Positions 34,616 through 45,178 of a stretch of 64,000 nt of DNA are shown here, in pieces. A program made the translations under genes and the position numbers. The stretch is from Acinetobacter calcoaceticus. GTDB taxonomy: Bacteria > Pseudomonadota > Gammaproteobacteria > Pseudomonadales > Moraxellaceae. Numbering within the stretch: position 1 is the first letter of the stretch; each line of letters opens with the position of its first letter. The notes below the pieces were generated by a model. It did not search any database, was not told where the DNA came from, and was given only the letters and a program-made list of their open reading frames with translations. Where the stretch lies: the NCBI RefSeq assembly GCF_900520355.1, contig NZ_LS999521.1, positions 2,666,001-2,730,000 of the forward strand, written 5' to 3'.

Positions 34616-35329
34616 TTACTGCTTAAACTTTTTAATACTTTTAGACAGATGAGCACGCATCATTTGTCGAGCCAATAAACCATCTTGATCAACAATCGCG
34701 TTATAAATATTGACATGATCATGATGAACCGCTTTTAAATATTCTTCACGGTTTTCTGGACTTTGCTCAATAGATTTAAGTCGTGCACGCGGAATAATCT
34801 TTTCGCCAAGGTACTTTAAAAAATCAACGAAATATTGGTTTTCAGAAGCTTCGGCAATGGCAATATGAAAATCATAATCCGCTTTTACCGTACCATCATT
34901 TGCATCTGATGAAATATGACGTTCAAAGTCTTCAAGCGCAGCTTTCATTTTATCGATGTGGATTTGTTTACGACGCTCTGATGCTAAAAAGACTGCTTCA
35001 GACTCAAGGCTAATCCTAAGCTCCAGTAAAGAGACAATATCGTTAATGGTTTCTAGACTGGCATTAGATAGTAAAAAATTCTGCTCAATGGTTTGCTCTT
35101 TTACAAAAGTACCAATCCCGTGACGAGTTTCAACAAAGCCCAGAGAACGCAATTCAGTAATTGCTTCACGAATGACAGAGCGGCTAACTTCAAAGGTTTC
35201 AATTAATTCTAATTCTGTTGGAATTTTCTCTCCAACCTGAAAATCTCCAGACTGAATTTTCTCGATCAGTTGTTCTACAATAATCTGGCTTAGTTTTTTT
35301 GTTGATCTAGGTTTAATTGCACTAGACAT
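34616..35329 (-). CDS. GntR/FadR family regulator with FCD domain (glucarate/galactarate genes)
   Basis: 237 residues. The N-terminal winged helix (YKSGDF-like QSGDFQVGEKIPTELELI, then SRSVIREAITELRSLGFV) is followed by the FCD effector domain with metal-ligand histidines (YDFHIAIAEAS, VHHDHVNIYNAI). It lies downstream of the 2-oxoglutarate semialdehyde dehydrogenase gene on the same strand, and a hairpin plus 240 bp separates them. It is the obvious candidate to control the surrounding hexarate genes, probably as a repressor. Confidence 0.85.
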   Translation of the reverse strand: MSSAIKPRSTKKLSQIIVEQLIEKIQSGDFQVGEKIPTELELIETFEVSRSVIREAITELRSLGFVETRHGIGTFVKEQTIEQNFLLSNASLETINDIVSLLELRISLESEAVFLASERRKQIHIDKMKAALEDFERHISSDANDGTVKADYDFHIAIAEASENQYFVDFLKYLGEKIIPRARLKSIEQSPENREEYLKAVHHDHVNIYNAIVDQDGLLARQMMRAHLSKSIKKFKQ

Positions 35330-35535
35330 AATCTGAAGAACTCATGAGATGTTGAAAAAATTAGGAAATTCATTTTACTATAATCTTACACGATAGTCAT
35401 ATTCGCTTTTCACCGTCCTAAGTTCTTAAAATTAAATTGTTTTATATGGTTCATTAATCTCACGCATATATTTTAAAAAGTGAGTAACTTGTGCTTATTT
35501 AGACAGTTACATCAAACTAAATGGCTTAAATAATA

Positions 35536-35564
35536 TGCAGCTCAATACCTTTAATTGAGCTGCA
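35536..35564 (-). terminator. Terminator after the dioxovalerate dehydrogenase gene
   Basis: TGCAGCTCAAT / ATTGAGCTGCA, an 11-bp stem. On the minus strand it is followed by TATTATTTAA. Confidence 0.6.
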
Positions 35565-35572
35565 CAATCTTA

Positions 35573-37159
35573 TTAAATCGTAGCCTGACTCAGCTGTCCA
35601 TTGACCAAACGAGTAATTTGCAATGGATTACTGTCTTTTAATGCATCGGGTAATAACACTTGTGGTGTATTTTGAAAACAGACAGGGCGTAAGAAACGTT
35701 CAATTGCACCTGTGCCTACCGAAGTTCCACGGGCATCACTCGTTGCAGGGAACGGACCACCATGCACCATAGCATCAGACACTTCAACTCCTGTCGGGAA
35801 GCCATTAAATAGAACACGACCGGCTTTGCCTGTGAGTAAATGAAGAAGTGTACCAGCCTGAGATAATTCAGCGTCATCACCAATAATAGTTGCCGTGAGC
35901 TGCCCACCTAAAGCGTCAATTCCTTTTAATAAGGTTGCCTCATCTTCTACAGCAATCACAATGGACAGCGGTCCAAACACTTCATGTTGTAGTTTTGGAT
36001 TGCCCGATAATAAAACCGATTGATCTGCTTTAAATAGGTGTGCTTTTGCTTGAGAAATAAGCTCAGGTTCTTGCCCTGTTGCAATCACTTCAAAACCAGA
36101 TTCGCCAGTTAATGCATCAATCCCTTGTCGATAGCTTTTTAAAGTACCTTCATTCAACATGACTTGAGGCACAGCTTTTTGAGTCATTTCACTTAAAGCT
36201 GCAACAAAACGATCAAACTCTGGACCTTTCACACCCAAAATTAAACCCGGTTTTGTACAGAATTGGCCACATCCCATATTAAATGAGGCAACCGTTTCTT
36301 GAGCGATTTGTTCACCACGTGATGCAAGTGCCTGTGGCAACACAACAACCGGATTAACACTCGACATTTCAGCAAAAAATGGAATTGGCTGAGGACGACT
36401 CTGAGCAAGGTTATAAAGTGCCATTCCACCTTCAAGTGAACCTGTAAAACCAGCTGCTTGAATCAATGGATGCTCCACCAAGTTTGCACCAACACGAGAT
36501 CCAAAAATCATGTTGAATGTACCCTTAGGCATGCCGCAAACTTCAATTGCTTTTTCAATCGCTTCTGCCACAAGCTCGGCAGTCGCCATATGGCCAGAGT
36601 GTGCTTTAAACACAACCGGGCAACCTGCTGCTAAAGCCGCTACCGTATCGCCACCCGCTGTTGAAAATGCAAGCGGGAAATTACTTGCGCCAAATACAGC
36701 AACCGGACCTACTCCAACTTTGTACTGGCGAAGGTCAACACGCGGTAAAGGTTTACGTTCTGGCAACGCAACATCTATGCGGGCGCCATAAAAATCACCA
36801 CGTCGTAAAAGTTCAGCAAACAATCTTAATTGACCAGTAACACGACCTGTTTCACCTTGGAGTCGAGCAAGTGGCAAGCCAGTTTCTAAAGATGCAACTT
36901 CTTGTAAGTTCGTGCCTAATACTTCAATTTGACGAGCAATTTCTTCTAAAAAAGAAGCACGTTGCTCTTGAGATGTTTGGCTATAGACTAAAAAAGCATT
37001 ATGCGCAGCTTGAGCAGCTTGATCCACTTCTTCAAGCGTGGCTTGGCTAAATACATAGCCCGTTGGTTGATAGTCTTTTGCATTAATACTTTCTATGCTC
37101 GGTGCATTTGCAGCAATACGTTGACCATTAATAAACTGCTGACCATTATTTTTACTCAT
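35573..37159 (-). CDS. 2,5-Dioxovalerate (alpha-ketoglutaric semialdehyde) dehydrogenase, NADP+
   Basis: 528 residues of the aldehyde dehydrogenase superfamily, KGSADH type. It has AVFGASNFPLAFSTAGGDT near 150, the glutamate in FFAEMSSVNPVVV and the catalytic Cys in FNMGCGQFCTKPG near 300. It oxidises 2,5-dioxopentanoate to 2-oxoglutarate, the last step of the hexarate route. The start at 37159 has GGAGA upstream. It follows the dehydratase gene by 30 bp and is part of one transcript with it. Confidence 0.92.
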   Translation of the reverse strand: MSKNNGQQFINGQRIAANAPSIESINAKDYQPTGYVFSQATLEEVDQAAQAAHNAFLVYSQTSQEQRASFLEEIARQIEVLGTNLQEVASLETGLPLARLQGETGRVTGQLRLFAELLRRGDFYGARIDVALPERKPLPRVDLRQYKVGVGPVAVFGASNFPLAFSTAGGDTVAALAAGCPVVFKAHSGHMATAELVAEAIEKAIEVCGMPKGTFNMIFGSRVGANLVEHPLIQAAGFTGSLEGGMALYNLAQSRPQPIPFFAEMSSVNPVVVLPQALASRGEQIAQETVASFNMGCGQFCTKPGLILGVKGPEFDRFVAALSEMTQKAVPQVMLNEGTLKSYRQGIDALTGESGFEVIATGQEPELISQAKAHLFKADQSVLLSGNPKLQHEVFGPLSIVIAVEDEATLLKGIDALGGQLTATIIGDDAELSQAGTLLHLLTGKAGRVLFNGFPTGVEVSDAMVHGGPFPATSDARGTSVGTGAIERFLRPVCFQNTPQVLLPDALKDSNPLQITRLVNGQLSQATI

Positions 37160-37189
37160 GTTTCGTCTCCAATACCTGAACACATAAAA

Positions 37190-38101
37190 TTATTGCGGAC
37201 CTAATGTTGCGATTAGGGCAGCTAAATCGTCATAGTCTGCTTGAGTTAAATCACTCAATGGTGGACGTACAGGACCTGCATCATGCCCAACAATTTTTGC
37301 ACCTGCTTTAATCATGCTTACCGCATACCCTGATTTACGGTCGCGAATTTTAATAAGCGGCAAGAAGAAATCTTTAATTAAACGATTCGTCGTTACAAAG
37401 TCATCGCTACGAAGTGCGTTATAAAATTCCATGGCAGTCTTTGGAATAAAGTTAAATACAGCCGATGAATAAACTGGACAACCCAAAGCTTTATAAGGCG
37501 CTGCAAAAACCTCTGCTGTCGGCAGGCCACCTAAATATGACAAACGATCACCAATGGTTTGCGTTACCGCAGTCATCATGTCGATTTGACCAGAACTATC
37601 CTTAAAGCCAATTAAGTTTGGGCACATCTCAGTTAATTTCTGAATTGAATCCAGATTTAATCTTGATACGCTACGGTTATAAAAAATTACGCCAAAGTCT
37701 ACTGAGTTACATACTTGCTTAACGTGTTCGATCAAACCTTCTTGGCTTGCTTCAGTTAAGTAATGTGGCATTAATAGAATGCCATGTGCACCTAAGCGTT
37801 CTGCTTCTTTCGCTTGTGCAATCGCTTGTCGTGTCGGACCACCTGCTCCAGCAATAATCGGTACGCTGCCTTTACAAGTATCAACTGCTGTTTTAATCAC
37901 GTCAGAATATTCATTTCCAGTTAACGAGAAAAACTCACCCGTACCACCCGCAGCAAATAAAGCACTTGCCCCATAAGGTGCTAACCACTCAAGACGTTTT
38001 GCATAAGAAGATTTATTGAAGTCCCCATTTTGGTCAAAGTCAGTCACCGGAAAAGAAAGAAGGCCATCAGAAACAATGTTTTTTAACTCAAGAGCATCCA
38101 T
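37190..38101 (-). CDS. kdgD: 5-Dehydro-4-deoxyglucarate dehydratase
   Basis: 303 residues of the DHDPS/NAL TIM-barrel family. GGTGEFFSL is at about 53-61, the tyrosine in FGVIFYNRS and the Schiff-base lysine in LIGFKDSSG. It converts 5-keto-4-deoxy-D-glucarate to 2,5-dioxopentanoate plus CO2 and water. The frame is open to 38137, which would add 12 residues; I preferred the internal ATG because it gives the family's usual 303 residues. Neither start has a strong ribosome site. Confidence 0.9.
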   Translation of the reverse strand: MDALELKNIVSDGLLSFPVTDFDQNGDFNKSSYAKRLEWLAPYGASALFAAGGTGEFFSLTGNEYSDVIKTAVDTCKGSVPIIAGAGGPTRQAIAQAKEAERLGAHGILLMPHYLTEASQEGLIEHVKQVCNSVDFGVIFYNRSVSRLNLDSIQKLTEMCPNLIGFKDSSGQIDMMTAVTQTIGDRLSYLGGLPTAEVFAAPYKALGCPVYSSAVFNFIPKTAMEFYNALRSDDFVTTNRLIKDFFLPLIKIRDRKSGYAVSMIKAGAKIVGHDAGPVRPPLSDLTQADYDDLAALIATLGPQ

Positions 38102-38140
38102 TAGCAAATATCCATACCTATTTGTGTTGTCAGACATCTT

Positions 38141-38148
38141 ACATCATA
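38141..38148. promoter_or_regulatory. Possible hexarate-regulator half-site ACATCATA
   Basis: The same octamer occurs in the gudD/gudP divergent region. It lies just before the upstream start option of the dehydratase gene. On its own it is weak evidence. Confidence 0.3.
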
Positions 38149-38295
38149 AATTTTATTTTAATCAATATATTTTCTCGATGAAAACTGAAAATTTTTAAAG
38201 AGATAAAACTTTTCTATAAAAACTAAATTAAATTAGACCTAAAGCTTTGTTTTATATTTAAAAGTTAAAAATTATCTAAAATTTATGCACCCGCA

Positions 38296-38321
38296 TAAAA
38301 AAGCTGCCCATAAGAGCAGCC
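38296..38321 (-). terminator. Terminator after glucarate dehydratase
   Basis: GGCTGC...GCAGC hairpin followed on the minus strand by TTTTTT. The stem is only about 5 bp but GC-rich. Confidence 0.55.
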
Positions 38322-38349
38322 ATAAAATAAAAACAAGTTTTATTTAAAT

Positions 38350-39684
38350 CTAACGAACCAAACACGGTTTTTTATTATTAAACGACCAGTTTGGAATTAA
38401 AAATTGCATCGCATCGGCATCATTACGTGCACCTAAACCTTTAAGTTTATATAACTCATGTGCCTGATTAATGCGATCCCAATCAAGTTCAACCCCAAGC
38501 CCTGGTACAGTAGGTACTTGAATTTTACCATCTTTAATTTCAAGCGGTGCTTTAGTCAGCTGATCTGTACCTTCTTGCCAAATCCAGTGTGTATCAATTG
38601 CGGTGACTTTGCCTACCGCTGCTGCTGCAACGTGTGTAAACATGGCGAGTGAAATATCAAAGTGATTATTTGAATGAGAGCCCCACGTTAAGTTGTACAT
38701 ATTACAGAGCTGTGAAACTCGAACCGAACCTTCCAATGTCCAAAAATGTGGATCAGCCAAAGGAATATCAACCGCTTGCAACTGAATGCTATGCGACATT
38801 TCGCGCCAGTCTGTAGCAATCATATTGGTAGCGGTGGGCAAACCTGTAGCGCGTTTAAATTCAGCCATAATTTCACGGCTTGAATAACCTTGTTCTGCGC
38901 CACACGGATCTTCTGCATAAGCTAATACACCTTTAAGATGTTTACCTAAAGCAATAGCTTCATCTAAAAACCATGCCCCATTTGGATCAAGCGTCACACG
39001 GGCATCTGGAAAACGGCGTGCAATTGCAGTGACGGCTTCAGCTTCTTGTTCGCCGCTCAACACCCCACCTTTGAGCTTAAAGTCTTTAAAGCCATATCGG
39101 TCATAAGATGCTTCAGCTAAACGCTGTACAGCATCGGGTGTTAATGCTTTTTCGTGACGAACTTTGTACCAGTCATGGCTATGCTGAGGTGTTGTCGCAT
39201 AGTCCAAAGAAGTCTGTTTTTGGTCGCCAATAAAGAATAAATACCCTAAAACCTCAACTTCACTACGTTGCTGCCCTTCACCCAGTAAACTTGCAACATT
39301 CACATTTAAATGCTTACCGAGCAGATCAAGTAATGCTGACTCATAGGCAGTCACTACATGAATTGTGGTACGTAAATCAAAGGTTTGGTTCCCTCGTCCA
39401 CCACTATCGCGATCAGCAAAAGTCTGCTGGATTTTTTTGAGTAAATTCTTATATTCCCCAATAGGTTGCCCTTCCACCAACGCTTTTGCATCATTTAACG
39501 TGGCTAGAATTTTTTCTCCACCCGGAATTTCTCCAACACCAATATTTCCAGAGTTATCTTCGATAATAAGTATGTTACGAGTGAAATAAGGTCCATGAGC
39601 ACCACTCAAATTGAGCAGCATGCTGTCATGTCCAGCAACAGGAATTGCTCGAATTGATTTAACGATAGGTGTAGAGGTCGCCAT
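38350..39684 (-). CDS. gudD: Glucarate dehydratase
   Basis: 444 residues of the enolase superfamily, glucarate dehydratase branch. The N-terminal capping domain is followed by KLKGGVLSG (with the K-x-K type catalytic lysine), metal ligands in TLDPNGAW and AEDPC, and the catalytic His in [10 protein letters not shown]. It dehydrates D-glucarate to 5-keto-4-deoxyglucarate. The start at 39684 has AAGGAG 7 bp upstream. It is the first gene of the minus-strand hexarate unit and is divergent from the transporter gene. Confidence 0.93.
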   Translation of the reverse strand: MATSTPIVKSIRAIPVAGHDSMLLNLSGAHGPYFTRNILIIEDNSGNIGVGEIPGGEKILATLNDAKALVEGQPIGEYKNLLKKIQQTFADRDSGGRGNQTFDLRTTIHVVTAYESALLDLLGKHLNVNVASLLGEGQQRSEVEVLGYLFFIGDQKQTSLDYATTPQHSHDWYKVRHEKALTPDAVQRLAEASYDRYGFKDFKLKGGVLSGEQEAEAVTAIARRFPDARVTLDPNGAWFLDEAIALGKHLKGVLAYAEDPCGAEQGYSSREIMAEFKRATGLPTATNMIATDWREMSHSIQLQAVDIPLADPHFWTLEGSVRVSQLCNMYNLTWGSHSNNHFDISLAMFTHVAAAAVGKVTAIDTHWIWQEGTDQLTKAPLEIKDGKIQVPTVPGLGVELDWDRINQAHELYKLKGLGARNDADAMQFLIPNWSFNNKKPCLVR

Positions 39685-39731
39685 TAAAATACTCCTTGGC
39701 ATACTGATATATTTTTCACAAATAAAACTTA

Positions 39732-39743
39732 TAAGACATCATA
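39732..39743 (-). promoter_or_regulatory. Putative hexarate operator, gudD side
   Basis: Reads TATGATGTCTTA on the minus strand, matching the copy at 39814 in 11 of 12 bases and in opposite orientation. Confidence 0.45.
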
Positions 39744-39813
39744 TGACTTGTCAATATAAACTCGCATAAAAATTATTTTTCGGGGCTACTTGCCAAAATA
39801 ATATTTTTAATCA

Positions 39814-39825
39814 TATGATGTCATA
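39814..39825 (+). promoter_or_regulatory. Putative hexarate operator, transporter side
   Basis: TATGATGTCATA has perfect 5-bp arms (TATGA/TCATA) around TG. It lies about 140 bp before the transporter gene. Confidence 0.45.
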
Positions 39826-39966
39826 CATCTAAAGACGCGGTTTTAGAACTAGGACTATAGAGTAGATACAAAATTCCGTTTTCTCATCTATTCTATCGAT
39901 GAATTTGACATGACGTCACCTATTTCACGGATATGCAAATAGGTCGATTATTAAAAGAGTTTGTAT

Positions 39967-41325
39967 ATGGATAATTTGCAAACAAATATCGCTGTAGTGA
40001 CTCAGCAAAGAGCTAAACATACGAAAACTCGCTATTACATTTTAGCGATGATTTTTTTGGTGACGGCCTTTAATTACGGTGATCGTGCAACCCTTTCAAT
40101 GGCTGCAACACCAATGTCTCATGAACTGGGCATCGACTCGGTTACCATGGGATATATCTTCTCGGCCTTTGCATGGGCCTATGTTATTGGTCAAATTCCA
40201 GGTGGTTGGTTACTCGATAAGTTCGGTGCTCGCCGTGTATATTTCTGGAGCTTGTTTTTGTGGTCTTTATTCACAGTCTTAATTGGCTTTACCAATATTT
40301 TGGGTGATACAGCAACCATCATTACATCTCTATTTATTTTAAGATTTTTAGTTGGATTATCTGAATCACCAGCTTTCCCGGGTAATAGTAAAATTGCTGC
40401 TGCATGGTTTCCTACCAAAGAACGTGGAACGGCTGCTGCCATTTTCAACTCATCTTCTTATTTTTCCACTGTACTTTTCGCCCCCCTCATGGGTTGGCTT
40501 GTTGCAACCGTACATTGGCAATCTATTTTCTGGGTCATGGGTGGTTTAGGAATTCTACTTTCCTTTATCTGGCTAAAAGTTATTTATAGCCCGACTACCC
40601 ATCCAACGGTTAACCCAGAAGAAGTGAAATATATTGCTTCAGAAGGTGCATTACTCGACATGGGTGAAAACAGCCAAAATACTAAAAGAGAAAAAATCAC
40701 ATGGAGTAAGGTCAAGCAATTACTTTCTTCACGCATGATGCTCGGTATTTTTATTGGACAATATTGTGTAAATACGCTCACTTATTTTTTCTTGACTTGG
40801 TTTCCTGTTTATCTTGTAAAAGAAAGACATCTCAGCATTTTAGAAGCTGGTTTTGCAGCAGTGGCACCTGCACTCTGCGGCTTTGTAGGTGGGATTTTAG
40901 GTGGGTTAATTTCGGATAAATTAATTCGCATGAATTACAGCTTAAGCTTTTCAAGAAAACTTCCTATCGTGGTCGGATTCTTGGTTTCAACCTCGATCAT
41001 TATGTGTAATTACGTTGATTCACAAGCAGCCATCGTGTTCTTTATGTCGTTATCTTTCTTTGGTAAAGGCGTAGGTTCTTTAGGTTGGGCGGTTATGTCT
41101 GACGTTGCACCAAAAGAAATGGTCGGACTATCTGGTGGAATGATGAATGCATTTGGTAATACGGCAGGAATCGTCACCCCAATTGTGATCGGATATGTCT
41201 TGGCCAGTACTGGTTCTTTTAACCTTGCATTGACTTATGTAGGCGTGCATGCAATTGCAGCTGTCATTTGCTACACCGTTATTGTCGGCAAGATCCAACG
41301 CTTCGAGTTAAAACCAACATCTTAA
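39967..41325 (+). CDS. gudP: MFS hexarate (glucarate/galactarate) transporter
   Basis: 452 residues, 12 membrane segments, of the anion:cation symporter (ACS) type found for GudP/GarP/ExuT. Visible marks are FNYGDRATLSMA at the start of helix 1 and GWLLDKFGARRVY after helix 2. It imports D-glucarate and/or galactarate. I chose the ATG at 39967, 6 bp inside a TTG. It is followed by galactarate dehydratase. The symbol could equally be garP. Confidence 0.85.
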   Translation: MDNLQTNIAVVTQQRAKHTKTRYYILAMIFLVTAFNYGDRATLSMAATPMSHELGIDSVTMGYIFSAFAWAYVIGQIPGGWLLDKFGARRVYFWSLFLWSLFTVLIGFTNILGDTATIITSLFILRFLVGLSESPAFPGNSKIAAAWFPTKERGTAAAIFNSSSYFSTVLFAPLMGWLVATVHWQSIFWVMGGLGILLSFIWLKVIYSPTTHPTVNPEEVKYIASEGALLDMGENSQNTKREKITWSKVKQLLSSRMMLGIFIGQYCVNTLTYFFLTWFPVYLVKERHLSILEAGFAAVAPALCGFVGGILGGLISDKLIRMNYSLSFSRKLPIVVGFLVSTSIIMCNYVDSQAAIVFFMSLSFFGKGVGSLGWAVMSDVAPKEMVGLSGGMMNAFGNTAGIVTPIVIGYVLASTGSFNLALTYVGVHAIAAVICYTVIVGKIQRFELKPTS

Positions 41326-41334
41326 AACTTTAGT

Positions 41335-41367
41335 GCTATAACGCTTGAAAAAATTAAGCGTTATAGC
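41335..41367 (+). other. Intercistronic hairpin before galactarate dehydratase
   Basis: GCTATAACGCTT and AAGCGTTATAGC, perfect 12-bp arms with a 9-nt loop and no T-run. It is likely a differential-expression or stability element, because it ends 28 bp before the next start. Confidence 0.5.
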
Positions 41368-41395
41368 CCTCTTCAAATGTATACAAGGAATGATC

Positions 41396-42943
41396 ATGCC
41401 CAAGCCTATCCTGATAAAAATTAGTCCTCTTGATAATGTCGCCATTGTGGTGAATGATGGCGGGTTGCCACAATCGACACATATTGAAGAATATCAATTG
41501 ACCTTGGTTGATCATGTACCACAAGGGCATAAAGTTTTATTAGAAGAATTAAAACAGGGCGAAGCAATTATTCGTTATGGCGAAACGATTGGCTATGCCA
41601 ACAAAGACTTACCCGCAGGCTCATGGGTAAATGAAAATGTGACCGAAATGCCCCAAGCACCTGAACTCGATGATTTAGAACTCGCAACTCGCCCAGATCC
41701 GAAGCTTCCTGCTCTTAGCGGATATACATTTAAAGGCTATAAAAATAAAGATGGCAGCGTAGGCACAAAGAATATTTTAGGCATTACCACAAGTGTTAAC
41801 TGCGTAGAAGGTATTGTCGATTATGTCGTCAAAATTATTGAAAAAGATTTATTACCTAAATATCCAAACGTAGATGGTGTCGTCGGTTTAAATCATTTAT
41901 ATGGATGTGGTGTGGCCATTGATGCACCTGCTGCAATTGTGCCTATTCGTACTATCCATAATCTTGCTCTCAACCCTAATTTTGGTGGAGAGATTATGGT
42001 GGTAAGTCTGGGCTGCGAAAAAATGCAACCTGAACGACTCCTAAATATTCCAAAAGAAAACAAATATATTCCCCTAGCAAATGAAGACATTATTCAGTTG
42101 CAAGATGAACGCCATAACGGATTTGAAAGTATGGTGAACCATATTTTAGCCGTAGCAGAACAACATCTGGAAAAATTAAACCAGCGTACACGTGAAGAAG
42201 TTCCAGCATCTAACTTAGTTGTAGGAATGCAATGTGGTGGGAGTGATGCATTTTCTGGAGTAACCTCAAACCCTGCCGTTGGTTTTGCAGCCGACCTGAT
42301 TGTGCAATGTGGTGGCACAGTCATGTTTTCCGAAGTTACAGAAGTTCGCGATGGTATTCACCTACTCACCCCACGTGCAGCAAATGAACAAGTTGCCAAA
42401 GACTTAATTCGTGAAATGAAATGGTACGACGACTATTTAGCAGCAGGCCAAGTAGATCGAAGTGCCAATACCACGCCGGGCAATAAAAAAGGCGGACTCA
42501 ATAACATTGTAGAAAAAGCGATGGGATCGATTGCTAAATCTGGTCGTTCGCCAATTGTAGAAGTTCTCTCACCTGGGCAAAGGCCAACTAAAAAAGGATT
42601 AATTTTTGCGGCAACACCTTCAAGTGACTTTATCTGCGGTACTCAACAAATGGCATCGGGAATTACGGTCCAAGTCTTTACCACAGGCCGTGGTACACCT
42701 TATGGTTTAGCTGCCGTGCCCGTGATTAAAATGGCAAGCCGAAATAATATTGCAAACCGTTGGTACGACCTGATTGATATCAGTGCAGGCGATATCGCTA
42801 TTGGTAAAAAAACCATTGAGGAAGTGGGCTGGGAGCTGTTTGAACTGATTTTACAAGTGGCTAGTGGCGAACAACAAACGTGGTCGGACCGTTGGGGTAT
42901 TCATAACTCACTCGCTGTATTTAACCCCGCACCTGTGACCTAA
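41396..42943 (+). CDS. garD: Galactarate dehydratase
   Basis: 515 residues of the UxaA/GarD family. The N-terminal SAF-like domain (VNDGGLPQ...) is followed by [12 protein letters not shown] near 170, [11 protein letters not shown] and [12 protein letters not shown], which hold the conserved metal-binding Cys/His of this family. It converts galactarate (mucate) to 5-keto-4-deoxyglucarate. The ATG at 41396 lies 7 bp from AAGGA; the earlier ATG at 41390 is too close. It shares the transporter and the downstream KdgD/KGSADH steps with the glucarate branch. Confidence 0.92.
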   Translation: MPKPILIKISPLDNVAIVVNDGGLPQSTHIEEYQLTLVDHVPQGHKVLLEELKQGEAIIRYGETIGYANKDLPAGSWVNENVTEMPQAPELDDLELATRPDPKLPALSGYTFKGYKNKDGSVGTKNILGITTSVNCVEGIVDYVVKIIEKDLLPKYPNVDGVVGLNHLYGCGVAIDAPAAIVPIRTIHNLALNPNFGGEIMVVSLGCEKMQPERLLNIPKENKYIPLANEDIIQLQDERHNGFESMVNHILAVAEQHLEKLNQRTREEVPASNLVVGMQCGGSDAFSGVTSNPAVGFAADLIVQCGGTVMFSEVTEVRDGIHLLTPRAANEQVAKDLIREMKWYDDYLAAGQVDRSANTTPGNKKGGLNNIVEKAMGSIAKSGRSPIVEVLSPGQRPTKKGLIFAATPSSDFICGTQQMASGITVQVFTTGRGTPYGLAAVPVIKMASRNNIANRWYDLIDISAGDIAIGKKTIEEVGWELFELILQVASGEQQTWSDRWGIHNSLAVFNPAPVT

Positions 42944-42951
42944 CAAGCTTT

Positions 42952-42979
42952 AAAAGATGAGGATACCCCTCATCTTTTT
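42952..42979 (+). terminator. Terminator after garD
   Basis: AAAAGATGAGG / CCTCATCTTTT stem of 11 bp followed by T, ending the transporter-garD unit. Confidence 0.8.
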
Positions 42980-43067
42980 CACATTTTAGTTATTAATTAC
43001 GACACATTTCACCAAAACTTACCATCGCTGCTAAAATAACACTGAAAATTAAGAACCTTATTTCTAT

Positions 43068-43964
43068 ATGCAAAACCAGACTGTTCCAACACTCCCCTCA
43101 ACTCAACTTGGAAAAGCACTGCTTTGTCTCATGACATCGGCATTATTGTTTTCCATTATGGGGGTGTGCATTCGTTTTGTTTCACAAACGGTAGACAATG
43201 CCACAGTCGTGTTTTTTAGAAATGCGGTGGGTTTATTTATTTTTATTCCTATGCTCTTTAGGCAAGGACTGGACTTTGTTAAGACCGATAAACTCTGGAT
43301 GCATACTTGGCGAAGTGTTGTGGGGCTCGCTGCAATGTATGGCTTTTTCTATGCCATTGCGAACTTAAAACTATCGAATGCGATGGTTTTTAGCTACTCA
43401 TCCCCAATCTTTATTCCACTCATTGCATGGCTTTTCTTAAAAGAAAAAATTACTAAATCGATGATTTTTGCTGCTGTGATTGGACTCGTTGGGGTTTTAT
43501 TTGTTGCTAAACCCGACCAAGGCCTACTCAATGCATTGTCCTTTATTGGTTTAGGTGCATGTTTTTTATCAGCCATGGCCTTTGTAACTGTCAGAGCTTT
43601 AACCAGTACAGAACCACCTGAGCGTATTGTTTTTTATTTCTGTATTTTTGGTAGCTTAATTTCATCAATTCCAATGTTCTGGCATTGGCGCATTTTCACT
43701 TGGCACGAACTGGCATTACTGGTTGCCGCTGGACTTTTAGCAAACATTAGTCAGCTTTTTATGTCTTATGCGTACAGCTTAGCGCCAGCAGGACAAATTG
43801 GCCCAATGAACTACATCGCAATTGTTTTTGCAGGAATTTGGGGATTTATTTTTTGGCATGAATTACCGGATCTGTTTAGTATGATCGGCATATTTATTAT
43901 TTTATTTGCCATTTTGCTCTGTAATCCATTTTTACAGAAAAAATTATTAACTCGATTTAAGTAA
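43068..43964 (+). CDS. DMT superfamily transporter (EamA family)
   Basis: 298 residues with ten hydrophobic segments in two EamA repeats (for example FRNAVGLFIFIPMLF near 48, LVAAGLLANISQLFMSYAY near 220). EamA members export amino acids or other metabolites; the substrate cannot be inferred. It stands alone between the garD terminator and a convergent AraC gene. There is no visible tie to the hexarate pathway. Confidence 0.85.
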   Translation: MQNQTVPTLPSTQLGKALLCLMTSALLFSIMGVCIRFVSQTVDNATVVFFRNAVGLFIFIPMLFRQGLDFVKTDKLWMHTWRSVVGLAAMYGFFYAIANLKLSNAMVFSYSSPIFIPLIAWLFLKEKITKSMIFAAVIGLVGVLFVAKPDQGLLNALSFIGLGACFLSAMAFVTVRALTSTEPPERIVFYFCIFGSLISSIPMFWHWRIFTWHELALLVAAGLLANISQLFMSYAYSLAPAGQIGPMNYIAIVFAGIWGFIFWHELPDLFSMIGIFIILFAILLCNPFLQKKLLTRFK

Positions 43965-43978
43965 CGGACTTAGCTCAT

Positions 43979-45049
43979 TTAATTCATTTGCTGTATTCGA
44001 TACTCATTCGGTGAAATGCCTGTCCAGTGCCGATAGGCTTTTCTAAAATTAGAGGTATCTGAAAAGCCAATTCTCTCAGCAATTTCATCTATAGATAAAG
44101 TCGTCTCTCGCAAATATTCATCCGCAAGACGGCGCCGAGTTTCATCTAACAACTCTTGATAAGTCAAACTAAAACCTGCCAAGCGCCGATGTAAAGTACG
44201 TTTTGAAATATGCAACCGCTCAGCCATTTCTTGAGCTGATGGAAAAAGCCCCGTTCCATCCAATAGTATTAAACGAATTGTTTTCACCAACTCAGGCTCT
44301 TCAGGTGCAGTAGTGCCTAACATCCGCTCACAAAAAGACTTACACATATCTGCGGTAATCGGGTTGGCATTTGGACAAGGCACATCTAGCCACTTTAAAT
44401 CAAAGTGCCATTGCATCACTCCTGCATTAAACTGAACGGGACAATGAAAAACTTTTTCGTACTCTTCTGCGTAATCAGGTGCTGGATAAGGCAATAAAAG
44501 CTTCTTTGCTTGAAATGGCCCTTCAAGCACACGTTCAATTAAGGTTTGCATTGAGCTAAACCAAAATTCGCACACCAAAGGCAGAAGCTTGCCCAGTGCA
44601 ATAATGTCCTGCCCTTCAAAAACAGCAGCGTCATCTCGAATATAAAAAGACTTCTTTAAAATAGGGCCTGCAAGCTTAATATGCCGAATTCCAAGCTCTA
44701 CTGCTTGTCTAAAATTGCGCGAAGAATAGAGTGCATAACTATATACCCCGAAATCTGACAGCCGCTGCTTTTGTCCTGCACGTAGTCCAATTAAGGGATC
44801 GTGAGATAAACGTTGAATATTTTGAAATAACTGAATTTTTTGAAGTTGAGAAATATATAAAGAGGATTGATTCATGGTGTCTGGTGAAATATTTGTACCA
44901 GATAGAACATCTGGCATTGAATGACCTTGTGAACCCATTTCATCAAATAAACTGCTCAATCCCAGCAAATATGTATTAGAACCTAAGGATGTATTATCAT
45001 AATTTCCTTCGATAATACTATTTTCATTTTTATAAAGATTATTAGGCAT
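43979..45049 (-). CDS. AraC family transcriptional regulator
   Basis: 356 residues. The N-terminal PF12625-like sensing domain spans about residues 40-220. The C-terminal AraC domain has AQEMAERLHISKRTLHRRL and the second helix pair DEIAERIGFSDTSNFRKAYRHW. It is divergent from the coniferyl-aldehyde-type dehydrogenase gene, with 129 bp between, so it probably regulates it. It is the same subfamily as the regulator at 3965 but clearly distinct. Confidence 0.87.
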   Translation of the reverse strand: MPNNLYKNENSIIEGNYDNTSLGSNTYLLGLSSLFDEMGSQGHSMPDVLSGTNISPDTMNQSSLYISQLQKIQLFQNIQRLSHDPLIGLRAGQKQRLSDFGVYSYALYSSRNFRQAVELGIRHIKLAGPILKKSFYIRDDAAVFEGQDIIALGKLLPLVCEFWFSSMQTLIERVLEGPFQAKKLLLPYPAPDYAEEYEKVFHCPVQFNAGVMQWHFDLKWLDVPCPNANPITADMCKSFCERMLGTTAPEEPELVKTIRLILLDGTGLFPSAQEMAERLHISKRTLHRRLAGFSLTYQELLDETRRRLADEYLRETTLSIDEIAERIGFSDTSNFRKAYRHWTGISPNEYRIQQMN

Positions 45050-45178
45050 TTAACTTACACCATCCCTAGAGTGACGTGCATAATGGCACTAAATTACCTC
45101 TTGTTGTCTCAATTTAACATCGACCATACGACGCTTCAAGCATAAAGTATGATAAGCAAAAGTATGGAAGGAACAATA

